Part shown: in pieces, positions 46,282 through 59,004 of the stretch | How the letters are laid out: each line of letters opens with the position of its first letter | Position numbering within the stretch: the stretch's first letter is position 1 | Assembly (NCBI GenBank): GCA_947034895.1 | Contig: OX344763.1 | Coordinates: forward strand, 6,574,501-6,638,500 | Source of the DNA: Rhytidiadelphus loreus | Lineage: Eukaryota > Streptophyta > Bryopsida > Hypnales > Hylocomiaceae | Direction of reading: 5' to 3' | DNA length: 64,000 bases | Notes under the pieces: generated by a model | The model's database searches: none | What the model was told of the DNA's origin: nothing | What the model saw: the letters and a program-made list of their open reading frames with translations, nothing else | Position numbers and translations under genes: made by a program

Positions 46282-47745
46282 TCATGCAGCCTTCTTGCCG
46301 GTCGCATGCCGCATGAATCTGCACTGGTCCTCTGCAGCACCCTTGCAAAAAGAATGTAAAGAAAGTATACGTAATTTCTGATTTATCACCGAATAGCATC
46401 TGGACACCACAAAATCCCGCGAGACTACCTTTTCCTCTGCATCCTCAGTGCTCAAGTCATGCCTTTTCATAGTTTCTGATGGGGTGTTGACTACGATCGG
46501 GAGCTTGATAGGAAGTTTTTTTTGGTCTGCGGGTGTGTCAAGAGTTTTCGGTAACTATGAAGAAATTACGTATACTTTGTTTCAGGTACTGTACTGTACA
46601 TTTGTTTTGTATAACATCTTTGCCATTATCAAGAGTTTTCATTCAATTTAACCATGCCATCTACATGCACAGTCGCATACTACCAAGTTTGTCAAGCTTC
46701 CTCATCTAGAAACATTGGTCTTGTGAACAGAGAGGGTGCAGCTTCTCCACTGCTCTGAACTGTTATGCCACAGTAATTTGTTCTTTATAGTCACTATCAT
46801 GTAGTCCTTAATTAATATACCTTCAATTTTGCATGATGACAAATGTATGATTCATCAAAAATTAAATATCTAAGATTTGAAGTTAGTTTTTTTTAATGAT
46901 GATAACGTACATTTTGACTCTCTAATTGTGTACACGCTCCTTTAATACTACAAGATCTGTCAACTTGTGTGTACATTTGATTGAGCAATTTCAACATTTC
47001 AAGTTGAGAAGGCCTGTGTGCATTTTGCTTTGAACCCCATTTGTCCCTCTTTCTGGCGGTGTCATTTGAGAGAGCCTTGAGTACTACATGACAAAAATAC
47101 CTTGGAAATGTATGGCTTTTCCACACAATCATGGATGAGCAACTGCTTAGGGATTGAGTAGAAATTTGGAGTCAAACCTCCAAAGTTTTCTTCTTAACCT
47201 CAACGATTTCCTCTGCCCCAAAGAGCTCAACCATTGATCAAGCAATGTGCATGTGATGTCCTGTTAGAACCGCCCTTCAACAGAACTTCATATATGTCAC
47301 TCTCCTCCATGAACAGCTCTATTTCATGACACCAGCACCCCAGTTGGGACAGACTGAACTATGTCTGGGATCACACAACAGCATCAATGTGGAATGAAGA
47401 CCTCAAAGTTCATGTACTAATAATTGTGAAAATGAACACCACATTATTTATTAGAGTGTACAGATGGGGCACATTCAAAATGAGACTACCTGAAGCAAGT
47501 TAGTCTAGCGTCCTCTGGATCCAGATATCCAGAGTCCCTTCCACAACAGTGACATGAATGGCATCTTCCAACTCCATGAGTTCTGTTTTGAGAGCTCGAA
47601 ATCTGCCACTCTGGGGACCAACTTGTTTGTGAGTAAAATGTTGGAGCTCTTCACATTGCCATGGATTATTGGCAAGGAATGTTTATCATGCAGCTAACCT
47701 AGCCCTGCATAACAACTATCCCAATTAAGAAGAGGTTTAAGAGAT
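46282..47745 (-). pseudogene. Receptor-like kinase remnant
   Basis: Reading the minus strand from about 47700, the sequence gives LPIIHGNVKSSNILL followed by VPRVADFELSK. These are the catalytic and metal-binding loops of a plant receptor-like kinase, with HRD changed to HGN and DFG to DFE. The remainder of the activation segment (matching DPEYARLT-type sequence) is scattered over three frames, so frameshifts are present. Around 47132-46950, LSNDTARKRDK and HRPSQLEMLKLLNQ match the C-terminal subdomain XI. Two clean exon-like pieces in phase 0 follow: 46554-46429 and 46341-46282, with good splice sites and the stop TGA at 46284-46282. They may be the old C-terminal tail. Upstream frames (for example 48131-48400) may be ectodomain debris. 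Confidence 0.55.
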
Positions 47746-49364
47746 TACATTACTGTGAAGGAAACTTTCACATTGTCAGCTGTGACGCCTGAAGCCTCAT
47801 AATTGATATAGTGGTTGATTTTGGTGAAACTGGTGCAGTTTCAATTGCCCAATGAAGAACCTCAGATTCTTAGTTTCAGAGATGTAGGCACTTACAAGAC
47901 CTAGTTTTTCAAGGTCCAGGCTTCCTGAAAACATGACTTAACACATTTTTCACAATGACTCTGAAGACATGTTGTCCGACATGGCTTAGATACTAGAACT
48001 ATCCCCAATAGACTCTTCGTTCACGCTTGTCAAAAGACCAGCGTTACTCCTCTACTTCTTCACATGTTATCCCATGTGAGAGAGCACCTACTTGTACCTA
48101 ATCCTAGAGACACATTGCCTCGAAAATACATTACCCCGTGTCCAGAGTACCAAATCTCATGAACCTCAAAATCGATGAACAATTTAGATCCTTTCTACCT
48201 GGAGGTAAATGGGTCTTTGAGGTTTCTGTGATTTGACACTCAGAAACACACCATTCTATCAAATAATTATGACCACGTCTAGATGCCACAACTTGAACAA
48301 AAATACATTGGAATAGAAGAAAAATCTTGATGTAAAAATTCGCTTCCTGGAACTTGAAAAATACTGTTGTTCTATCACTGGCTGAAGGGATTCTTTGCAC
48401 TGCTCTCTCTCCTCTACAGATTAAGAAAATTTATATGCCAGGAAGTTGGCTTTTCATATGCAGTCACTCTTTTTGGGTTTAAAATGAGCAGATTTCAACA
48501 ATATTTTCTGTATGAGAATTTTAAGGAGAAACACTAGTAGCGAGTATATGCGGCTATATTTGAAAAAGAATCATTGAGATTTTGTTATAGATGTGCTAAA
48601 ACTGTGTTTTAGCTACCAAAATGACAAAAATAGTTTGACGTTTTCAGAATTGCTAGGCCAAACCAAATTCTCTTGATGAAAATGAAAATTGCCCATGGCC
48701 CAAATGTGACTCTTAATGTTAGTAGTCCAAACTTTAAACGGTTGCCATTATGACAACTTGTGTGTGAAATTGGAGTTCAAAGGGTTTGAATTGGGTTGAA
48801 AACTCAGTAATAAAACCTCAATGAACATTGCCATGTGATTTCTGCACATGGCAAAAGATTCATTTATTATTCCACAATTTTGAGGGGGATGATTTTGGAA
48901 TACCATTGCAACTATGTAAACTAGGAGTTAAAAGAACCATTTTAGAATTCAAATGGACATGAATAGACAAATAGTCCTCCCCTAGGTACAACAATGAGAA
49001 GTTATATGTTTTTATTTTGACCACTAATAACATGTTTGATACCAAAGTAATATTATACTGGCTAAGCCTAACATTATACCAAAGTAGTAAGTAAAAATAT
49101 AGTGAATGGATAATTACAAGAAAATAGATATTATAGTGGAAAACTAAAAATCCTACAAGTAATATTATATTGGCAAAGCCCTAACTTATGCTTTTACAAA
49201 TGTAATAGTTTAGGGTCCCAATGCAAATCTTACAAAAGGTACCAGCAAGTAGATTGGTTTCAAAAAATCTGAACCTAAGAAAGGGTTGCAAGACAACATG
49301 CAATAGGTGCAATTACACCTAAAAAATTACAAAAAATAAAAATAAAAATATAATTTCTTTTAGG
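47746..49364. other. Intergenic DNA, possible kinase ectodomain debris
   Basis: Minus-strand fragments such as 48131-48400 have protein-like composition but no confirmed domain. A short direct repeat (AAGTAATATTATAYTGGC) occurs at about 49046 and 49159. Confidence 0.4.
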
Positions 49365-49375
49365 AATTGACGCGG

Positions 49376-49670
49376 CACTACACTAATAATGGTATTTAGT
49401 GTTATGTTACTAATACTGTTAACTAATTTTTACCAGACCCATTTAGAGTTTTACTTTTCACCTCTTGTGAGCTCATTCTATTATGAAATTACCTTTAACA
49501 CTAAATGAAGTCTTGTTAAAAATTTATATCCCAAAAAAATTCAAAAAGTTGTCAAATAGTGCCTATATTGACATTTAGAGTTAGTAACACTAGTGAAATT
49601 GTTGACATTTAGTGTTGTACTTCGTAATTAGTATTGCCAACACTATATACCATTATTAGTGTAATAGTAC
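49376..49670. mobile_element. MITE with CACTAATAATGG inverted ends
   Basis: CACTAATAATGG at 49381-49392 is matched inversely by CCATTATTAGTG at 49650-49661. The match extends to 24 bp with one mismatch, and similarity continues outward through GACG. The left end also carries CACTA at 49376. It may be a small CACTA-type derivative, but the exact boundaries and target duplication are unclear. Confidence 0.6.
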
Positions 49671-50018
49671 CTACGTCAGTTTGGTGATTTCAAAAATATT
49701 TATTTATTTATTTATGGAAAAAAAATTGTTTAAAAATACAATTTTTTTTTTAATTTCCTTATATTTGCACCATTTCCAAAAGTAAAACGGCCTTATTCAG
49801 GTTTCAGATTTTTTGTAATGACATTGTTCATTATTTTGTCTATTTTGCATATGGAAAATGGAAACTCTTCATACATGCATATTCCTCCTTTTCCTCTTAA
49901 ACTATTCTTTGTGTAGATTTACAAATTATGTACATGATATATTGTATAGTAGTTGTAATATAGTACACTTCACAGAAGTGATGTTATAGTAACTTGTATA
50001 TTTTTTAAAGTATTAGCT

Positions 50019-50970
50019 AGCTAGAAGAAAATGAGGGGTTTTGCAACTACAGTATGCAACTCATTTTGTAGTTGCATAGGACGTTTGCAACTAGGTGACA
50101 ATGTAGAGTCCGTAGTTGCAGTGGACAAGTCGCATTAGTTGCAGTCTAGTTGCAAGGTTTTTTGACATCCGACACCATACAAAGAACTTCATCCTTGTGT
50201 GCAACTTGTTTGCAACTTGCTTGCAACTTGTAGATTTGTAAATTTTAAAATATAAATCTCAATGATTTGTAGATTTCAAATTTTCAGATCTACCTCCTTT
50301 CTAGATTTTAGAATTTCAGAACTACCTTTTTCTTACATTTTTGAATTTCAAATCTACCTTTTTCTAGATTTCAAAATTTCAAATCTACCCTCTTCCTAGA
50401 TTTCAAAATTTCAGATCTACCTTCTTCCTAGACTTCAAAATTCAATTTCCTAGATTATAAAATTTCTTGAATTTTAATTATTTTTTAAATTCTTATATAC
50501 AAAATCTACAAGTTGTAGAAACCCACAAATTATAGAAATCTTAGAATTCTATCAAAAGAATTCATTACATAAGACTATAACAACTTAGAAGTCTTATATC
50601 TTCAATCTAATGGTACTCTTTACAATTGATATGGGTCAATTGATATAACACAAATGGGAATGAACTTTGAAAGCAACTAGGAAACAACTAGAGTGCAACT
50701 AAGAAACAACTAGCGTACAACTAGGAAACAACTATGGTCATTTTACAGTTGCATAATAGTTGCATAGGACACTAGTTGTTTCCTAGTCTTTTTTTGCAAC
50801 TACAGAATGACTACTTTGCAACTAAAACAATGAATGAATGTTGTAAAACAATGACACAAAACAACTACATTAGATTTGGTGCAAATAGAGAGGAAACTAG
50901 TCGCATGACAGTTGCATAGGGCACTAGTTGCATAGTAGTTGGTTGTGCCGGACGTGTTTTTCTTCTAGTG
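50019..50970. mobile_element. Non-autonomous CACTA (En/Spm) element
   Basis: The right end is TTTTCTTCTAGTG (inverse CACTAGAAGAAAA, the canonical plant CACTA terminus). The left end is AGCTAGAAGAAAA, differing in the first two bases. GCT duplicates flank it (50016-50018, 50971-50973). Subterminal regions are crowded with TTGCAAC/GTTGCA motifs, as expected for transposase-binding repeats. The 952-bp interior has no transposase, only an AT-rich minisatellite. The insertion is confirmed by an unoccupied copy of the host repeat at 28966-29150. Confidence 0.9.
50258..50455. repeat. Minisatellite inside the CACTA element
   Basis: About five degenerate copies of a 33-38-bp unit resembling TAGATTTCAAAATTTCA, then RATCTACCTYCTTCC. 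Units differ by small indels. Confidence 0.75.
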
Positions 50971-50973
50971 GCT

Positions 50974-53900
50974 CTAGCATTTAAAATGTACCCTATAATA
51001 GGCCTCACACTATTTTTAAAGTAATTGCTAGTGAAGTATCCAAGTGTTGATTATAAGTGCACATACCTTAAATAGATATTATACCATTGTCACAAAATAA
51101 CTCTAAATGATTCGGGCAATTTAGTTATTATTGTTAAATTTATACACATTAGATTCTTCATTCTTTTACTCCTCATAGTAAGTTTATACAAATTAACTCT
51201 TTCTTAATGATAGTCAGATAGTGTGACATAAATGAAGTTAAGTGATGACCTTTAAGTTGGAGTCAATTATTTAGTTAATGTATTGAGGTATATAAGTTTA
51301 TTTGTCAATTTTTGAACAACCAAAAGATGTGCTTTTTTCTATCTTCTAATAATTAAAAATATCTATTTTCTTGTAATTATCCATTCACCTAATTTTATGT
51401 ATAATTTTTTGAATTTTTTTTGTTTTATCTTGAATTATTGAACATACATTAATTGCAATATTTTAGAAATTTTCCTACTAATTTTTTTTGTTCTCAAAAA
51501 CTCAAAGTAGTATTACCAAGATTATATCCATTCAATACAAAATCAACTTGTATATTCATTGAGACTATTTTCTAATATCAAAGTATTTCTTTCGAGTTTC
51601 TAAAATTTTTCATTAATTTATTTTGTGCATAAATTTTGAAAAAATAAATTCTAAGGCCTAAATTTGTAAAAATTCAATACTTATAGTGTTCTATAAATCT
51701 TTTGTATTTTGTATTATCTTGAAAAATTCATAATATTCCCTAAGTGGTTGTATTGTCTTCAAATGCAATAAATAATTCAATAATTAGGTGTGTTATTTAG
51801 GTAGCAACAACTTAAAATGACAGTATAGGAGTTTCAGTGTCTTTTGTTTAATCACATATTGTGAATTTTTTGTCCAAACAAATTAGCAAATTGTAGTGAA
51901 AGATGTAGTAAGTAGAATTTGAATTTTTTGCTACTCACTGAAAAAATATGTTATAAATTTCAAAAGCAATATATTATAGGCTTTTTTTTTTAACATTCTA
52001 AAAAGTGTTGCTTTGGCGATTACATTTTTTTAAAGTGAAAATGTTGACAAAATATTTCTTTGAAAAGGATGAGGAGGGTGATCCAATTAGATTTGGAAGA
52101 GCAACTTTGATAATAGTTATGAAAACTTAATTGTGATTATGGTGGTAGTTAGGGAAAAGATGGCAGTTAATGTGGCCCTTTGAGTTTCAATTTTAGTGCT
52201 TAAATGGGAAAAAAATCTCTTTTGTTAAACAAATTTTGGCAATAGAAACAAGTTGTGGTCATGCATTAACAAGTAAACTGGTAAAAGAAGTGCATCAATG
52301 TAAATGCATTTGTGCTCTACATCTTAACATCTTATATATACTAGCTATTTGGTTCAAATACTAGAACTTACACCTACAAAACAAACAAACATATTTTGAC
52401 AATTAAGTGTGAATAATTTCATGTCTAAGACAAAAAAGATGCAAAATATTAAAGATTAGATGTTCTTAAATTATAAAGGGAAGACAATGAAAAACAATGA
52501 CTTAAGACAAGACAAGTGAGAATATTTGCTTGGAAGAGAAGCCAAAATCCATGTTTTGAAAATTCACCCTACAAGAAAATGTAGAAATTCATAACTTCTT
52601 TCATTGAAAATGACTTTAGTTGTGGCAACTTCCAAGTTCATAAAACCAATGAAAATTTAAAAAAACAAAGAAGACACATATTGCTACTCCTACCATTGAA
52701 GTCACAAAGTCACTCAAGCTAGTAATGCCAAGTGAAAGGATTATCCATATCAAGATCTTTTTCCTCTATTCAACCAATTTGTGGAGGTGGCATCATATGG
52801 AAAGTTTTCAAGTGTAAAAATGCATTGCAAGAACATTCCTACAACAAATTAACTATAAGAAATCTTCAAGGTTGTTCTTCAATTTGGACTTGGAAAATTC
52901 ATTAGAAGAAATTTTAATTTTCTATAGGGCTATTTTATTCTAGACCAACAATGAAAATACATGACATAAAAATATATATGTATATTTAAAAAAAAATTAA
53001 AATTGCATTCTAATGTGGCACCTAAGACAACCTAAATTTTTTCTAATGTTTAGGGCTGAAAAAATGCGATCATATTCCACATTGCCTAAGACATGCACAA
53101 GTACCATTTTTATGACTTTTAAAAATTTCTTTTGCAATTAGTTATATAATCTTCTAGAAAAATAATAATATGAATTTTAAAAAAATAAAAAATCTCATAA
53201 TTCTTTAAAAACTACAAAGTACATAGGTATTGCATTTTAGATGGTTTGCTACAACATTCCCACCATTAGAATTGACATCTTTCAAGTCTATTTTATTAGA
53301 TTTATTAACAATTTAGTTTATTCTAATTATCATCTTGTCCATCCAACCCAACACATAATCATTAATTAATGGATGAAAACCAAATTCAATATTGTTGATT
53401 TTTCTTTAATAATAAATTTTGAACTCATTTGAGTTCGCTCAAATAAACTGGGCATAAATTTATGCATACCAACAATCTAGCTCTTTCAAAGCTTATCCTA
53501 AACCCTTACTAATTTCAAGACTAATTTTATCAGTGGCCAAGCTTTTTTCATGCAAGCCATTGGGTTGGTAGCTAGTTTTGTCATCGGTTTGTAGGCTGGG
53601 CGGGATAGAGGTTGACAAGTACCTTAAATTGAAAGTCACCACATTAGACAGGGTCATTTGCATCTAGTCAAAGCATGAATTGACACCAAAGTCCTAGACA
53701 AGCATTCATCTTTCAATAGCCCTGCAAACCTTGTTGTGCCAAAAGGAGGCAATATAATTTATATATATATCCCATTCTCCTTTGTAGCTTGTCTCTCTTT
53801 TCATCAGGAGCCTAAGGTAATTTTTTCTTGTGCTTCACAAATGGAATATATGTTGTTGTGAATTCAAAATACTGAAGCTTATTGATCAAGGGTGGGTATG

Positions 53901-54435
53901 GTGAAGAGGATTTATAGACCCAATTTAGTTATGTACGTACTAGCTATTTCCTCTGTTTTTGAAAAAGTCCCTTATTTCATTTGTAATGTACAAAGGAAAC
54001 ATGGATCTTTTTCAAAAACAAAGATAGTAGTGCTTAGAGGCAGTTCTGATTAATCTCTTCTAGCTTTCAACCTCTAGTCCTCTACAAATCCAATTAAAGT
54101 AAGCAAGCAGTTGCTAAATTTTGCCCTTAAAATCTCATTGGTTGAAACTTGAAAATGAATGCAACTAGCGGACATAGGCTTTGGTGAATTTGGAGCTGAT
54201 CCTTCGTTGGCTTCTTCATCTTCCATGTTTGCCATGGTACCTCAACATGGTTTCACATCATGTACAGTCCTTACAATTGATTAATTCTTCGTTGATCTTC
54301 TCATGATCATTAGGTAAACTTTTCTGCTACTATAGTCTTGAACAATGTATACACCCAACCATGCGTATATACTGATTACAGATTTTGCTTTTGTAGTTAC
54401 ATCCATTGTATCAAGTTATGCTTTTGCAGTTATTC
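50974..54435. other. AT-rich intergenic DNA
   Basis: No gene supported over this long stretch. The first 75 bp belong to the host repeat of the CACTA element. The end (about 54150-54430) may be worn upstream coding sequence of the copia relic. Confidence 0.5.
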
Positions 54436-54715
54436 TTATGTTGATACATGGCTTGCTAATAGTGGAGCTAGTGAAGACATGATTGATAGACTTGACTGGT
54501 TTTCTAATTTTCAATTGATCCCCAAAGATGTACATACTGTCCAAATCACAGATTCAGACACCAAGCTTTGGATTTGAGGAAAAGGTGACATTCACATTTG
54601 CTCTTTGGTAGATGGCCAATATTATAATGGACTTATGTGCAATGTTTAGTTTGTACCGAAACTGAAGCACAACCTTTTCTCTGTTGGACTTGTATCTGAG
54701 AAGAGTCTTTTTTTT
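54436..54715 (+). pseudogene. Ty1/copia retrotransposon protease-region relic
   Basis: The translation around 54450-54577 contains WLANSGASEDMIDR, the copia retropepsin region, with the active-site Asp of the DSG triad replaced by Asn. The homologous frame continues after a TGA at 54575-54577 to a LVDGQYYNG segment, meets a further TAG, and then has a LKHNLFSVGLVSEK segment. The copy is therefore broken by at least two stops and an active-site change. Reverse transcriptase and integrase were not found nearby. Confidence 0.8.
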
Positions 54716-56392
54716 TGTTACTTTTCCAAGTTGACATGAATTTTCTACTCTCTCTGGTTAAAAGGTTTTAGAAGGAACTTGTCTTTGAAAGTTGTATCAA
54801 CTCGCTATTACAGTGATTCTCCCGTAACAGATGATGACAGGACAACAAGAGACGGTAAGAACAAGGGATAATCTCAAGAATATAGTTGTTTTGAAATTAT
54901 AATTTGTAAAAAGAGGAAAAAAAATTTACAAAAGAATTTACAAATTTGGCCATTTGTAACAATTCTATGAAGATGGTCCTACATAAAATGACCACCAAGG
55001 TATTTTTTTTTCCATATTCAAAATGGATACTGAAAGAAACTCATTTTGTAATTTTTTTTTACAATTAAACATTTTTAGAATTAATTATTTTTAGAATTCC
55101 TTCATATAAAAAGTGTATGTCTATTATTGTGCTAAATGACCATCTCATCCAAATTTCACCTCCAAATCTCCAAATCCCTAAAGGATAAAATGGATACTCA
55201 ATAGGCACGAACCTCCTAAAACCACAAGTGTAAAATATTTTCCAATTTCAATATTTCTACCAAATCGATTCTAGAAAATAACATTTTATTTGCTACAAGG
55301 TTTTTGAAATAGCCAAATCCACCTTCAACATGAATTTTAACTATATTGAATCATCATTCTCAAAGTTGTCCTTGAAAACACCATAATAGTGATGATCACT
55401 CTTTCTTGCAACCACCCCAAAAGCTTGTGAGGTTGGGGAAAACAAAGATTTTTTGAGAGCAATTTATCACTCAAAAGTGCTACAACTTTTTTGGAGGAAT
55501 ATTTGGTAATATTTTTTTCCATTTGAAGTGGATGAAGTGCAGCGATCCCAGAACCAATTCTCGGTTATTCGCCCCAAGGATATAACCGTGGCCTACGTGG
55601 AGCTATTTCCGCGAACCCTGAATTTATTGGTGGAAACAGGGAGATAATTTTGAATTTGAAATGTAGTTTTTTTTTTAAATTTTTTTTTTTTTTAAATTTT
55701 TTTTTTTTTTTTTTTACAGTGGAAGATGCTAAGTGTTTGGAAATGTAATGCAAGATTGAAAACTACTTTTGGAGATTTTTGGAGCATGAAGTGCTATGAG
55801 ACAATTGTATATGACAAACATTTGGCGAATTTCTGATTCAAAGTGAATTGCAATAGAATATTTACAGGTTTCAACATTTTTTTATTTCAAAATCGTGCTC
55901 CTAAAAACACAATACACCTGCCACTAGCAAGGGAATTGAACCCTTTGAAATGCCCAAACGCATGCTAGTGTTCTGCACATCACTAGACATTCAAGACACA
56001 TTAGTGGGTTAGATTAAAAAGGTCCAAAAAACGCCCAAAGTAGCCCAAGCTCCATGTCGCCTTAGTGATGCTTCAGTTGCAGCAAGTCGGAGTAGTGCCA
56101 GAATCCAAAACCGTAGCAGTAGTGATCCCAGAACTGTTTCTTTGTCAAGGAGAATTTGAGTTGCAAGTCTAGCATAATCTCATGAAAACTAAGGGAAAGA
56201 AAAGCATTTCTTTGTCAAGGAGAACTTGAGTTGCAAGTCAAGCATAACCTCAAGAAATCTAAGTGAAAAAAAATTAGATGTTGAGGATATTGACCCTACC
56301 ACTTTGCTTCATGCATCCCCTTGCCGGCCAGTTTTCACAGCACTCCTCCAAGATTCAATGGCTTCCTTGTAAGGGAAACTTTCATGTGAAAA
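54716..56392. other. AT-rich intergenic DNA with poly-T tracts
   Basis: It contains interrupted poly-T tracts at about 55663-55717 and the 70-bp tandem duplication at 56137. The phrase GATCCCAGAAC occurs twice, near 55546 and 56124. No gene is supported. Confidence 0.5.
56137..56275. repeat. 70-bp tandem duplication
   Basis: Two units start TTTCTTTGTCAAGGAGAA at 56137 and 56207 and continue TTGAGTTGCAAGTC; they differ at only a few positions. The array lies just beyond the 3' end of the hAT transposase gene. Confidence 0.9.
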
Positions 56393-59004
56393 TTATTTTT
56401 GGCCAAACATGCGCACAACAAGGGGTAAGTGTTTCCCTAATCTATTCCTTTGACATGATTTCAGGAACTTGAGAGTGGAAAAACATCTCTCGTCTTCCAC
56501 CGAGCCAAGAAGCATGCAACACCCAATCTCCGCAACCTTAAAATACTCTGAAATCAGCTTACGCAAATGCAGTGACTGGTCAAGTTTCCGCTAGAGCTTT
56601 ATGACGGGATTCGTATGGAAAGGCGGGCCGCAGGCTGCCTCGGCATTGGACTTCATTGTGACCATGAAAAGGTGCTGCTGGTTCTCCAAGTGCGATGCCG
56701 AAAGCATCTCGGGCACAGTATACGGCTTTCCACCAGCCAAAAAAGGTTGGCCTCTATTAACAGCCTTAGGCGTTGAAAAATATTCCTTCAGCACCGCCAA
56801 GTGGTGTCGAAAGCTCTCTTCAGCGCCCTCCTGCCGCCAATATTGGGGATATATAATCCCAAAGGCATCCAGTAAGGCATGTTGAGGGAACCTGCGATCT
56901 AGTTCGTCACTAAGAGATTGAGCAATCTCTGCATGAGAAAAACCACAACAACATTTCAATCAATAAAGCATTCTGTGTTAAAACAAATATTCAAGCATTT
57001 CAAGTATGTGCATTAAGCATTCACACAACCTGCGATCTAGTTCACAGTTTCAAGCATTTCCAAAAGAAAGAAGAGTGAGAACGTACCTGAAAATTGGCGC
57101 TCAATGTTGTCCTGAAGCCTGTTGTACTCCTCTTGCGTCACAAACAGATGGGCCCCTGTCTGCTTGTCATGGCACCTAGCATACACTTCAGATTGCCCAA
57201 AAACAAACATCAAGTGACAAATGCCGCTCTCCCCAGGCAATGGCCGCCAAACGAGAGGAACTTCAGTATAGGACAGAGACAGAAGGTCCGTGTAACAAGG
57301 GAAATCTTGTTTGCTGAATGTTGTGGATGCATTCAGAAACATCCTGGCCAAATCCTCCTGACAAAGCTTAACAGCTTGAAGGAAGTCACAAATGAAGATA
57401 TCACGGGACTGGGAGAATTTTATCAAGCAGTGAAGTGCATTGACAAGGGGAATGAAGCAAGCTAGTGACAGTAGGACCTCAATATCTGAGAGGAGGTCAA
57501 AGTTATCGGCAGATGATGTACAACCACCGGCTTTCATATCAGCACCCATTTTGATCAGTAACGTGCGGTACTCAGACAAAATCCGCGCGGCTGGACTTCT
57601 CATCGAAATCCAACGTGTTTCGACGTTCCGTAGCATTTTATTACCCTTAGTTTCCATGAGATCAGCTAGCCTCTGCAACTCAGCATGACGCTTGTTGCTT
57701 CGGCAAAAGTAACTGTAAATCGACTGAAACATGCCCTCCAGTCTACTGACCATCGGGAACTTCGACATTGTCTTCACCACCAAGTTCAGTCGATGACTAA
57801 CGCAAGAAGCACCAATCAGAAATGGAGCAAATTTCTCACGGATCTGGGTCATGACCCCCGTGTGAACTCCTTGAAAAGTGGCCACACCGTCTGCTCCAAA
57901 GCACACTAACTTTCCAGCAATTTCCTCACGTGTTAAGCCACCCTCAAACAACAAAGAATTCATGATCATCTGGGTCAAGTGGTCTGCTATACCACTCTCA
58001 CTGACAGGGGACAACTGCAACAGGTGAGGAATTCGCTCCCAACAATCCATAGTATACACATGGACCCCCAACCAAGAAGATCCATCCACTGCCGTGACTT
58101 CATCGGCACTTATAGAAATGACATTGGCAGATTTCACAACTCCCTTAAGGGCAAACAACACAGGGCCAAGAAGGTGCTCGCTCATCTCCCAGCCAGTGGT
58201 TTCAGACCAATGTTTACGGGGAATATTCCTTACCTTCAGCTGCTTGAGCAACTGCTCCTGGTGCTCATAGTCGCACATCGGCCGCCCATGAGACAAGAGA
58301 TGGAAGAGGGTACAAAATTGCACCCTTTTCCGCTTGAACTCGCCCTCCAATCCTGCTTCCAGTTGATCCACGACAGTGGCAGCACGCTTCTGCCCAGCCT
58401 ACAACTTCACCAACTGCAAGTGCCTACAGTCGGCCTTGACAAAAATGTCGCCCTTCTTCAACTCAGCGAAAGGAACACCATCTTCACTGCAAGTGCGTTT
58501 GCCTTCGTGTTTCTCTAAATTGTCGAGCTTGGGGACGAGCAACTTCCGCCTCCCTGTCATTGTTGTGCAGCTCTGACACACCACGCCCACGACATCACCC
58601 ACATTGTTAAATTCAGCTTGAGCCCAGGGGAATTTACACGCCCACACCTCCTGCCACCTTCGAGTAAGTGTACTAGGGGCAGTCTTGGATCGTTTCCGCC
58701 CCGCCGTGGAAGCTTTTCGGGACCTTTTCCCCTGCACATGAACGTCGCCTTCGCCATTGCTTGTGAACGCAGGAAGAGGAGATTGGACAGTCACCTCAGA
58801 AGGGGGGGAATCGAAAGGAGGAGCATAAATCAGAGATTGCGACAAGCGTGTTTCAGAGATACAAGTGACCTCTACGACATCCGGGTCGTCACGCACAATC
58901 AGAGGAGCAGTAGAAGGCAAGTATTTTCCCACACCACTTGTGTTTTGACTGGACCCAAACGCCTTCACCCGGAAATTTTCAGGGAGTTTCAAGCGCGGCG
59001 CCAT
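56393..59004 (-). pseudogene. hAT-superfamily transposase with BED-like zinc finger, two in-frame TAG stops
   Basis: Exons (minus) 59004-57087 and 56928-56393 are joined by a 158-bp GT-AG intron, giving 818 codons including the final TAA at 56395-56393. The order fits a hAT transposase: basic, NLS-like GKRSRKAS (92-99); zinc finger Cys143-x2-Cys146-x19-His166-x5-Cys172; first acidic block ISADEVTAVD (298-307); GADGVATFQGVH (370-381); and a C-terminal dimerisation block with GSVEDERCFSTL near 56480. TAG codons interrupt at codon 202 (58401-58399) and codon 752 (56593-56591). There is no frameshift, so the sequence on both sides stays in frame. It resembles the ZNF862-like hAT proteins known from plants and animals. 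The start is the first ATG of the frame. Terminal inverted repeats were not found. Confidence 0.88.

Noticed and set aside
57979..58518. 179-codon plus-strand frame
   Set aside because: It is the antisense shadow of the hAT transposase, whose minus-strand frame carries recognisable motifs throughout.
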